Shown here in pieces: positions 1 through 5,889 of a DNA stretch of 9,269 nucleotides. A program made the position numbers and the translations under genes. Positions within the stretch are counted from its first letter, which is position 1. Every line of letters begins with the position of its first letter. The stretch spans positions 1 to 9,269 of the forward strand of contig JAITVW010000167.1 in the NCBI GenBank assembly GCA_031285605.1, given 5' to 3'. This DNA comes from Fusobacteriales bacterium. Lineage in GTDB: Bacteria; Fusobacteriota; Fusobacteriia; Fusobacteriales; Leptotrichiaceae. Below the pieces are notes generated by a model that was not told the DNA's origin, did not search any database, and was given only the letters and a program-made list of their open reading frames with translations.

Positions 1-1247
1 ATAATATCCTTTATGTATGGGTGGAATCCACGTTTATGAAAGAAAAAGTAGAACAGAGATACAAGCTGAATATGATGGAGATAATCAACGATATACTTAT
101 GATGGAAGCATCACAGAGAATCAATATTATATTTGAACTGAAACAGGCAGCAGAGGAAAAGTTTGAAAATTATATATCAGTAATGGATACTCAGAAAAAA
201 CTGATAAATAATCTGAATCAGAGATACAGATTTGAAAACTTCGTGGTGGGTAAAGGAAATGAGCTGGCCAATGCAGCATGTATAGCAATATCGCAAAATC
301 CGGGAATAGTGTATAATCCTTTATTAATATACGGAGGTTCGGGACTGGGAAAGACGCATCTGATGCATGCGGTGGGAAATGCCATTTTGGATAAAGATCC
401 TAATAAAAAAGTACTTTACTGTACTTCTGAAAATTTTAATAATGAATTTATAAACTCGCTGAGAGCAGGTCAGTTTGCAAATGTACAGAATTTCAGGGAT
501 AAATTCAGAACACTGGATATATTATTAATTGATGATATACAATTTTTTGAAAAAGTATTCGGACAAGGAACAGGGAGTGTGGAGGAAGAGTTCTTCCATA
601 CATTTAATACTCTTCAGGAACTGGGAAAACAAATAATCATGTCAAGTGACAGACTTCCGAGGGAAATAAGGAATCTTTCCAAAAGAATAGAATCGAGATT
701 TGACAGCGGGCTGTCTGTAGATGTACAGAAGCCGGATTATGAAACAAGACTTGCAATACTGAAAAATATAGCAGATTCTAAAAGTGTAGTAATATCGGAT
801 GAAGTTCTGGAATTCATATCAAGCTCTATAAGCTCCAATATAAGGGAACTGGAAGGAGCACTTACAAGGGTAATTGCCAGATCTACACTTTTACGAAAGG
901 CTATAACGCTGCAGCTGGTACAGGAGGATCTTGCAGATCTTCTGAAAAAACAGCAGTCTAAAATAACTGCAAACAAGATAATTACCACAGTATCAGGATA
1001 TTATTCAATTCCCCTTGATGAGATGAAAGGGAAGAAGAGACAGCAGGAAATAACAAATGCCAGACAAATAGCAATGTTTTTGCTGAAGGATCAGCTGGAT
1101 CTGAATCTGACTACCATAGGAGGTCTGTTCGGGGGAAGGGATCACAGTACGGTAATAAGCAGTATAAGAAAGATAGAAACAAGAATGAAGGAAGAAATAG
1201 TATTTAAAAAAGAGATAGATAATATAAAACAGAAAATAGTGGAATAA
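1..1247 (+). CDS. dnaA: Chromosomal replication initiator DnaA, 5'-truncated by window edge
   Basis: DnaA is the AAA+ ATPase that binds DnaA boxes at oriC, melts the origin and starts replisome assembly. Counting from the in-frame GTG at 21, I see Walker A GGSGLGKTH (105-113), Walker B LLIDDIQFF (168-176), sensor I around MSSDRLP (207-213), an arginine-finger region RIESRFDSG (222-230), sensor II NIRELEGAL (273-281) and the domain IV DNA-binding signature GGRDHSTV (371-378). The 408 residues from GTG are shorter than the usual ~440-460. The codons before 21 stay open to the edge and read N-I-L-Y-V-W, followed by VESTFMKEKVEQRY, which matches the end of domain I (E. coli NTLALYAPNRFVLDW). The gene therefore starts upstream of the window and lacks about 40-45 residues here; 3-5 is the first whole codon. 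The linker (domain II) is short. Between Walker B and EEFFHTFN there is an extra glycine-rich loop (about 176-188). Identity is certain. Confidence 0.97.
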   Translation, partial: NILYVWVESTFMKEKVEQRYKLNMMEIINDILMMEASQRINIIFELKQAAEEKFENYISVMDTQKKLINNLNQRYRFENFVVGKGNELANAACIAISQNPGIVYNPLLIYGGSGLGKTHLMHAVGNAILDKDPNKKVLYCTSENFNNEFINSLRAGQFANVQNFRDKFRTLDILLIDDIQFFEKVFGQGTGSVEEEFFHTFNTLQELGKQIIMSSDRLPREIRNLSKRIESRFDSGLSVDVQKPDYETRLAILKNIADSKSVVISDEVLEFISSSISSNIRELEGALTRVIARSTLLRKAITLQLVQEDLADLLKKQQSKITANKIITTVSGYYSIPLDEMKGKKRQQEITNARQIAMFLLKDQLDLNLTTIGGLFGGRDHSTVISSIRKIETRMKEEIVFKKEIDNIKQKIVE

Positions 1248-1267
1248 AAAAATAATTCTGACCTTTT

Positions 1268-1296
1268 TTGGGACAGTATAATTTAAAAAATATAAA
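1268..1296 (+). promoter_or_regulatory. Candidate promoter for the S4 gene-recF operon
   Basis: In the 81-bp gap after dnaA, TTGGGA (1268-1273, 4/6 to TTGACA) lies 17 bp before TATAAA (1291-1296, 5/6 to TATAAT). Transcription would begin near 1303, about 25 nt before the ATG at 1329. No hairpin terminator is visible after dnaA, so read-through from dnaA is equally possible. In such AT-rich DNA a -10 match alone means little; the 17-bp spacing is the main support. Confidence 0.35.
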
Positions 1297-1328
1297 ATAA
1301 TCTCATAAGATGAAAAGCGGGGATAAAA

Positions 1329-1541
1329 ATGAAAGAAGTAGAAATAAAAACAGAATTTATAAAACTGGATCAGCTTTTGAAATGGGCAGGGATGGCCGGT
1401 GACGGCGGAGAAGCCAGATACCATATTCTGGAAGGGAATGTCAAGGTAAACGGCGAAACAGAAAAAAGACGCGGGAAAAAAATCTATGAAAATGATATAA
1501 TAGAACTTGACGGAGAAAAAATAAAAATAGTAAGAGGTTAG
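1329..1541 (+). CDS. yaaA: Small S4-domain RNA-binding protein (YaaA/RlbA type)
   Basis: This 70-residue protein is essentially a single S4 RNA-binding fold. The segment KLDQLLKWAG (13-22) is the first S4 helix; EGNVKVNGE, RRGKKI and ENDIIELDG (about 35-62) follow the S4 pattern of a short strand, a basic turn and a closing strand. Family members next to recF, such as B. subtilis YaaA (also called RlbA and linked to large-subunit ribosome assembly), have the same size and position; the unrelated E. coli peroxide-stress YaaA should not be confused with it. A GCGGGGA ribosome-binding site (1318-1324) precedes the ATG. The stop TAG is one nucleotide before the recF start, so the two are probably translationally coupled. 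RNA binding is inferred from the fold; the exact RNA target is unknown here. Confidence 0.9.
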   Translation: MKEVEIKTEFIKLDQLLKWAGMAGDGGEARYHILEGNVKVNGETEKRRGKKIYENDIIELDGEKIKIVRG

Positions 1542-1542
1542 T

Positions 1543-2631
1543 ATGAAACTTAAACAGTTAAGTTTGAATAACTTTAGGTGTCTGGAAAATAAAAAAATAG
1601 AATTTGATCCGGATTTTAATCTCATATACGGTAAAAATGGACAGGGAAAAACATCATTGATTGAAGCTGTCTATTTTTTGGGCACCGGAAAAAGTTTCAG
1701 AACCAAAAAGGTAAAAGAGCTGACTTCATATAATAAAATAAGGACTATTGTTTACGGAAATTTTGAATCAAAATTGTCCGGAAAAATAATAGCAATTGAT
1801 TTTAATAATGATAAAAAAGAATATTATGTGGATAAAAATAAGACAAAATACATAGATTATGTAGGAATACTAAACGTGATTTCTTTCATACCGGAAGATA
1901 TAGAAATAATAACAGGAAATCCGTCAGTGCGCCGAGGTTTTTTTAATTATGAGATTTCCCAGACTAAAAATATATATTTAAAAACACTGATTGATTTTGA
2001 AAAAATACTGAAAACGAGAAACAAGCTTATAAAAGAAAGAAAAACAAACAAGGAACTTTATCATATATATAATGAAAAATTCATAAATGAAGGGTCAAAA
2101 ATAATTCTGATGAGGAAAGAGTACGTAAAAAATATATCCAGACTTTTGAATCTTAATTACAGAAAGCTTTTTGATGCTGATTCCGAGCTAAGGTTAAAAT
2201 ATGATTCTTTTATAGATAACATTGATAAAATGACATTGGAAGAGATAAAAGAAAAATTCAGGGCAGAAGCAGTAAAAAAGCATGACAGGGAAAAAAGATA
2301 CGGTTATACCCTTGTGGGACCGCAGAAGGAAGATTTTGTCTTTGAACTGAACGGTAAAAATGCCAAGGCTTTTTCATCCCAGGGTGAGAAAAAATCAATT
2401 ATCTTTTCACTGAAAATAGCTGAAATAGATATGCTGATAAAAGAAAAAAATGAAATTCCGGTATTTTTAATAGATGATATATCTTCATATTTTGACGAAA
2501 TCAGAAAAAACAGTATTTTAAACTATTTTAAAGATAAAAATATACAGTGTTTTATTACTTCAACAGAGAAACTGGATATAGAAGGAAAAAAAATATATAT
2601 AGATAAAGGGAGAATACTGTCGGATGAATAA
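1543..2631 (+). CDS. recF: DNA replication and repair protein RecF
   Basis: RecF is an SMC-like ATPase that binds gapped DNA with RecO and RecR and helps load RecA at stalled forks and single-strand gaps. The 362-residue length is normal for the family. Visible landmarks: the N-terminal LSLNNFRC strand-turn (6-13), Walker A GKNGQGKT (30-37), a modified RRGFFNYEIS (130-139; usually RRRFLD), GPQKEDF (259-265; usually GPHRDDL), the ABC-type signature SSQGEKKS (278-285; usually GSQGQQRT) and Walker B VFLIDDI (307-313). The ribosome-binding site AGAGGT (1533-1538) lies within the end of the S4 gene, 4 nt before the ATG. The 3' end overlaps the next gene by 8 nt. An exact DnaA-box match sits inside the gene at 1827-1835. 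Identity is secure; the divergent signature and D-loop residues look like lineage drift, since the Walker residues are intact. Confidence 0.96.
   Translation: MKLKQLSLNNFRCLENKKIEFDPDFNLIYGKNGQGKTSLIEAVYFLGTGKSFRTKKVKELTSYNKIRTIVYGNFESKLSGKIIAIDFNNDKKEYYVDKNKTKYIDYVGILNVISFIPEDIEIITGNPSVRRGFFNYEISQTKNIYLKTLIDFEKILKTRNKLIKERKTNKELYHIYNEKFINEGSKIILMRKEYVKNISRLLNLNYRKLFDADSELRLKYDSFIDNIDKMTLEEIKEKFRAEAVKKHDREKRYGYTLVGPQKEDFVFELNGKNAKAFSSQGEKKSIIFSLKIAEIDMLIKEKNEIPVFLIDDISSYFDEIRKNSILNYFKDKNIQCFITSTEKLDIEGKKIYIDKGRILSDE
1827..1835 (-). promoter_or_regulatory. Perfect consensus DnaA box inside recF
   Basis: The + strand reads TGTGGATAA, the exact reverse complement of the R-type DnaA box TTATCCACA. 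It is within recF, over the codons for Val-Asp-Lys. I saw no second box close by, so it is not an origin cluster. It may be a chance match allowed by coding, or a DnaA-titrating or regulatory site. Confidence 0.3.
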
Positions 2632-3484
2632 TAAGAAACTGAACAGAATAGGCGAGGTAAACATAAGCAGAATTACCGAAAATGACAGATATATGATACA
2701 CATTATAAGGAAAAACTGGAAAAAAACAGTCGGGGATGTTATAGCGGAATATTCTTTCCCATCTTTTTTTAGTAAGGGAAAGTTAACTGTAATTGTGGAA
2801 AATAACCTTATTATGAGTGAGATGCAGATGTACAGGGAAACGATATTGGAAAATGTAAACGAAGAGTTTTATGATACTGCAGTAAGTGAAATTTATATAA
2901 AAAGCGGAAAGATATATAATAACAGAGATATTTATAAAGAGGATAAAGCGGCAGAAGAAACAGCGGAGATAACTGCCGAGGAAAAAGAAAAAATAGAAAG
3001 ACTTTTTCCTGATGATGAAAATAATGAACTTGCAGAAAGAATAAAAAATATTGCATTAAACTCCAAGATTAATGAAAAAATACTTTTGAAAAAAGGATAT
3101 ATAGAATGTGAAAGATGTGGTGATTTATTTTTAGGCGAAGGTGAAATATGCATAAAGTGCAGAAATGAACTGGAAAATGAAAAAATGGGAAAAATAAAAA
3201 AACTTATAGAAAAAAATCCTGTAATAAGCTATAGAGAGACAGAAAGAAAAATAGAAGAACTTACAGAAAGGGAATTCTATAAAGCCAGAGATCAGCTGGC
3301 GGAAGATATTACCTTGTTTGTATCGGAGCTTATAGAGCAGAATAACCTGAAAGAAGCAGGGGAAGCTGCCGAAAAATATGCTTTGTACAGAACAGGGTCA
3401 AGTGAAGTATATATAATAAATAAAGTAAAAGAGGAGCTTTTGAACAGGCTTGCCAAATTTTTGAAACTGAGGGGAAGGATATAA
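2624..3484 (+). CDS. dciA: DciA-like (DUF721) protein with zinc ribbon and helical tail
   Basis: Residues about 20-95 fit the DUF721/DciA pattern: a helix ending in NWKKTVGDVIAEYSFP (31-46), then a strand with KGKLTVIVENN (51-61), an amphipathic helix, and further strands. DciA binds the replicative helicase DnaB and is the common ancestral helicase loader in bacteria without DnaC or DnaI, and DUF721 genes often sit beside recF and gyrB. This protein is long for the family at 286 residues. An acidic linker (about 105-140) leads to CxxC-x10-CxxC (C162, C165, C176, C179), a classic zinc ribbon, and then to a roughly 105-residue, charged, mostly helical C-terminal region I do not recognise. The start at 2624 has an AAAGGGAGA ribosome-binding site about 10 nt upstream and overlaps the recF stop by 8 nt. 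I am fairly sure of the DUF721 part and the zinc site; the helicase-loading role is inference. Confidence 0.75.
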   Translation: MNNKKLNRIGEVNISRITENDRYMIHIIRKNWKKTVGDVIAEYSFPSFFSKGKLTVIVENNLIMSEMQMYRETILENVNEEFYDTAVSEIYIKSGKIYNNRDIYKEDKAAEETAEITAEEKEKIERLFPDDENNELAERIKNIALNSKINEKILLKKGYIECERCGDLFLGEGEICIKCRNELENEKMGKIKKLIEKNPVISYRETERKIEELTEREFYKARDQLAEDITLFVSELIEQNNLKEAGEAAEKYALYRTGSSEVYIINKVKEELLNRLAKFLKLRGRI

Positions 3485-3485
3485 T

Positions 3486-3737
3486 GTGTATATTTATATC
3501 GAAAATAATAATTTTATACCTCTAAAAGATATAATACTTATAATAGAACATTCTGATTTTGTGAAAGATAAAAAAAACAGGGAATATCTGAATAAATACA
3601 GAAAAAAAATAATCAATCTGAGCAGTAAAGAGCCGAGAACAATAATAATGACCAATGAATTCATATATATAAGCTCTTATACTAACAGAGCGCTGAAGAT
3701 GAGAGCAGAGGAAATGAAAAATCTGAAGAATCTGTAA
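3486..3737 (+). CDS. remB: DUF370 family regulator (RemB/YaaB type)
   Basis: An 83-residue protein with the DUF370 layout: MYIYIENNNFIPLKDI (1-16, compare MFLHIGxDxVIPLKDI-type starts), a variable middle, then PRTIIMTNEFIYIS (50-63) and the basic ending ALKMRAEEM (69-77), which corresponds to the conserved SSSTLKKR region. B. subtilis RemA is a DNA-binding activator of biofilm-matrix genes; RemB (YaaB) is its paralogue encoded between recF and gyrB, exactly the position here. The start is GTG at 3486, chosen because GGGGAAGGA (3471-3479) lies about 6 nt upstream and the protein aligns from this point; an ATG at 3484 is in another frame that soon stops. One nucleotide separates it from the preceding stop, so it belongs to the same operon. 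Family membership is confident; the target genes in this organism are unknown. Confidence 0.8.
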   Translation: MYIYIENNNFIPLKDIILIIEHSDFVKDKKNREYLNKYRKKIINLSSKEPRTIIMTNEFIYISSYTNRALKMRAEEMKNLKNL

Positions 3738-3875
3738 GTGATTACACAGCCAAAAGAACATAAAGCTTTTGTTTTAACGGGGAAATCAAAGAGTTTCTTA
3801 AATGAAAATCTGAAAAAAATAAAGAGTTTAAATATATTTAAGTTTTTACATGTAAATATACCTAAGAGGCTTTAA
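3738..3875 (+). CDS. Doubtful 45-codon ORF directly after remB, same frame
   Basis: Immediately after the remB stop TAA (3735-3737), in the same frame, a GTG opens 45 codons ending at TAA 3873-3875. The product would be a small, basic, lysine-rich peptide beginning MITQPKEHKAFVLTGK and ending HVNIPKRL. I recognise no family. There is no good ribosome-binding site, only a weak GAAGA about 9 nt upstream, so expression would depend on reinitiation after remB or stop-codon read-through. Codon use includes several AAG and TTA codons and is less typical than the flanking genes. It could be a coupled small protein, a decayed C-terminal extension of remB, or chance open frame in AT-rich DNA. Confidence 0.2.
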   Translation: MITQPKEHKAFVLTGKSKSFLNENLKKIKSLNIFKFLHVNIPKRL

Positions 3876-3885
3876 AATCAACGGA

Positions 3886-3914
3886 TTGATAAAAAACCGC
3901 AAACATGATAAAAT
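3886..3914 (+). promoter_or_regulatory. gyrB-gyrA operon promoter, extended -10
   Basis: TTGATA (3886-3891, 5/6 to TTGACA) is separated by 17 bp from TAAAAT (3909-3914, 5/6 to TATAAT), and TG at 3906-3907 one base before it makes an extended -10. This is the best sigma-A-type promoter in the window. Transcription would start near 3920-3922, giving a leader of about 25 nt before the ATG at 3947. The in-frame ATG at 3905 lies inside the promoter and would not be on the transcript, which supports the later start. Gyrase genes are often induced by DNA relaxation, but nothing here shows that directly. Confidence 0.65.
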
Positions 3915-3936
3915 ATAAAGTATGGAAATATAGAAC

Positions 3937-3942
3937 GGAGGA
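3937..3942 (+). promoter_or_regulatory. Ribosome-binding site that sets the gyrB start
   Basis: A full GGAGGA Shine-Dalgarno sequence ends 4 nt before ATG 3947. The alternative upstream ATG at 3905 has no such site, so this fixes the GyrB N-terminus at MSDNYN. Confidence 0.85.
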
Positions 3943-3946
3943 AAAA

Positions 3947-5875
3947 ATGAGCGATAATTATAACGCGGAGAGTATAACGGTTCTTGAAGGACTTGAGGCC
4001 GTTAGAAAAAGACCGGGAATGTACATTGGTTCCACATCGGCCAAGGGACTTCATCATTTAGTCTGGGAAGTAGTTGATAATAGTGTCGATGAGGCTTTGG
4101 CAGGATTTTGCGACACTATAAAAGTAAGAGTACTGGAAGATAATATAATAGAGGTAATCGATAACGGGAGAGGCATCCCTGTAGAAATGCACGAAAAAAT
4201 GGGTAAATCAACTCTTGAAGTAGTTTTAACAGTGCTGCATGCCGGAGGAAAATTTAATAATGATAATTATAAAGTTTCCGGAGGACTGCACGGAGTAGGA
4301 ATTTCGGTAGTTAACGCTCTTTCTGAAACACTTGAAGCCATCATAACAAAAGACGGGAAAGTATGGTATCAAAAATATCACAGAGGAGTACCCGAAGAAG
4401 ATATAAAACAGATAGGCGAAGCACCGGAAGATGTCCACGGAACTACGATAAGATTCCAAGCTGACGGAGAAATATTTGAAACATTGGAATATGATTATGA
4501 AATTCTGCTTACAAGATTAAAGGAAATGGCTTATTTAAACAAAGGCTTAAGAATAATTCTGAGTGATGAAAGACAGAAAGATAAACCGAAAACAGATGAT
4601 CTGCATTTTGAAGGAGGAATAAGAGACTTTCTTTCAGAGATAGCAGATGATGAAAGAGTGCTGGATGATATAATATACATGGATGATTCGGTGGAGCTGG
4701 ATAACAAAAAAAGAGTAGAAGTGGAAATCGCCATGACATACACAATTTCACAAAGAGAAATGGTTTATTCATTTGTAAACAATATAAATACCCATGAGGG
4801 AGGAACACATGTAAGCGGCTACAGAACAGCACTTACCAGAGTTCTTAATGAGATTTCCAAGCAGATGGGACTGGTAAAGGATAAGGACGGTTCTTTTCAG
4901 GGATCTGATGTAAGGGAAGGTCTGGTAGCCATCTTAAGCATAAAAATTCCGGAACCGCAGTTTGAAGGACAAACAAAGACAAAGCTCGGAAACAGTGAAA
5001 TAACAGGAGTAGTATCCGGAATAGTGGGAAGCTCGCTTAAAATGTATCTGGAGGATCATCCTAAAGAAGCTTCAAACATAATAGAAAAGATATTAATGTC
5101 GAAAAAGGCAAGAGAAGCTGCAAAAAAAGCAAGAGAGCTTGTACTAAGAAAGAGTTCGCTGGAAGTAGGTTCTCTTCCCGGAAAGCTGGCAGACTGTTCA
5201 TCAAAAGATGCTTCGGAATGTGAAATATACATAGTCGAAGGAGATTCGGCAGGAGGATCTGCAAAACAGGGAAGAGACAGAAGATTCCAAGCTATACTTC
5301 CTTTGAGAGGTAAAATATTAAACGTAGAAAAAGCAGGAATAGGAAGAGCTTTGGAAAATGCCGAAATAAGAGCAATGATAACTGCATTCGGAGCCGGATT
5401 CGGCGATGAAACGGATCTGGAAAAATTAAGATATCATAAGATAATAATCATGACTGATGCCGATGTAGATGGAGCACATATAAGAACACTGATGCTTACA
5501 TTCTTTTACAGACATCTGAGAGAGCTGATAAATGAAGGTCATATATATATTGCACAGCCGCCGTTATATAAGATACAGGCCGGAAAGCAGATACAGTATG
5601 TATATTCGGATGAGCAGCTGCAAAGTGTCACAAAAGTAATGGATCAGGAAAATAAGAGATATGGTATACAGAGATATAAAGGTCTTGGAGAGATGAATCC
5701 CGAACAATTGTGGGAGACAACAATGGATCCTGAAGTAAGAACTTTGTTGAAAGTATCGCTGGAGGATGCTACATACGCAGATAAAATGTTTAATGTACTG
5801 ATGGGTGATAAAGTAGAGCCTAGAAGACAATTTATAGAAGAACATGCACAGTATGTAAGAAACTTAGATATCTAA
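3947..5875 (+). CDS. gyrB: DNA gyrase subunit B
   Basis: GyrB is the ATPase subunit of gyrase (GyrA2GyrB2), which introduces negative supercoils ahead of forks and transcription complexes. From ATG 3947 the protein has 642 residues, the normal length for GyrB without the large TOPRIM insertion of proteobacteria. ATPase (GHKL) landmarks: catalytic E41 and N45 in [11 protein letters not shown]72 in [15 protein letters not shown] (112-118). The transducer QTK loop is at 342-344 (QTKTKL). TOPRIM landmarks: EGDSAGGSA (431-439), PLRGK (452-456) and the metal-binding DADVDG (504-509). The positions equivalent to E. coli quinolone sites D426 and K447 are D433 and R454; arginine is common at the latter outside proteobacteria. 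A longer reading from ATG 3905 would add 14 residues with no family counterpart and would start inside the promoter, so I reject it. gyrA follows after 14 nt. Confidence 0.98.
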   Translation: MSDNYNAESITVLEGLEAVRKRPGMYIGSTSAKGLHHLVWEVVDNSVDEALAGFCDTIKVRVLEDNIIEVIDNGRGIPVEMHEKMGKSTLEVVLTVLHAGGKFNNDNYKVSGGLHGVGISVVNALSETLEAIITKDGKVWYQKYHRGVPEEDIKQIGEAPEDVHGTTIRFQADGEIFETLEYDYEILLTRLKEMAYLNKGLRIILSDERQKDKPKTDDLHFEGGIRDFLSEIADDERVLDDIIYMDDSVELDNKKRVEVEIAMTYTISQREMVYSFVNNINTHEGGTHVSGYRTALTRVLNEISKQMGLVKDKDGSFQGSDVREGLVAILSIKIPEPQFEGQTKTKLGNSEITGVVSGIVGSSLKMYLEDHPKEASNIIEKILMSKKAREAAKKARELVLRKSSLEVGSLPGKLADCSSKDASECEIYIVEGDSAGGSAKQGRDRRFQAILPLRGKILNVEKAGIGRALENAEIRAMITAFGAGFGDETDLEKLRYHKIIIMTDADVDGAHIRTLMLTFFYRHLRELINEGHIYIAQPPLYKIQAGKQIQYVYSDEQLQSVTKVMDQENKRYGIQRYKGLGEMNPEQLWETTMDPEVRTLLKVSLEDATYADKMFNVLMGDKVEPRRQFIEEHAQYVRNLDI

Positions 5876-5889
5876 AGAAGAGGTGGATA

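Noticed and set aside
21..23. GTG as the dnaA start codon
   Set aside because: Codons upstream to the window edge are open and encode recognisable DnaA domain I residues; a start here would delete most of domain I.
1277..1282. Perfect TATAAT after dnaA
   Set aside because: No -35 element at suitable spacing; the nearest candidate CTGACC is only 13 bp away, so the TTGGGA/TATAAA pair fits better.
1005..1625. Long minus-strand open frame (206 codons) across dnaA end, the gap and the S4 gene
   Set aside because: Rich in Phe/Tyr/Leu/Ser as expected for the complement of purine-rich coding DNA; overlaps well-supported genes and has no recognisable domain. The other minus-strand frames are shadows for the same reason.
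3788..3829. Direct repeat AAAGAGTTT (3788-3796, 3821-3829) as iterons or operators
   Set aside because: Only two 9-bp AT-rich copies with no match to DnaA boxes or other known sites; chance is adequate.
3828..3841. Palindrome TTAAATATATTTAA as an operator
   Set aside because: Entirely A/T in AT-rich intergenic DNA, with no recognised regulator site.
3905..3946. ATG 3905 as the gyrB start, adding 14 residues
   Set aside because: It lies between the -35 and -10 of the likely promoter, has no ribosome-binding site, and the added residues have no family counterpart; ATG 3947 has a full GGAGGA.
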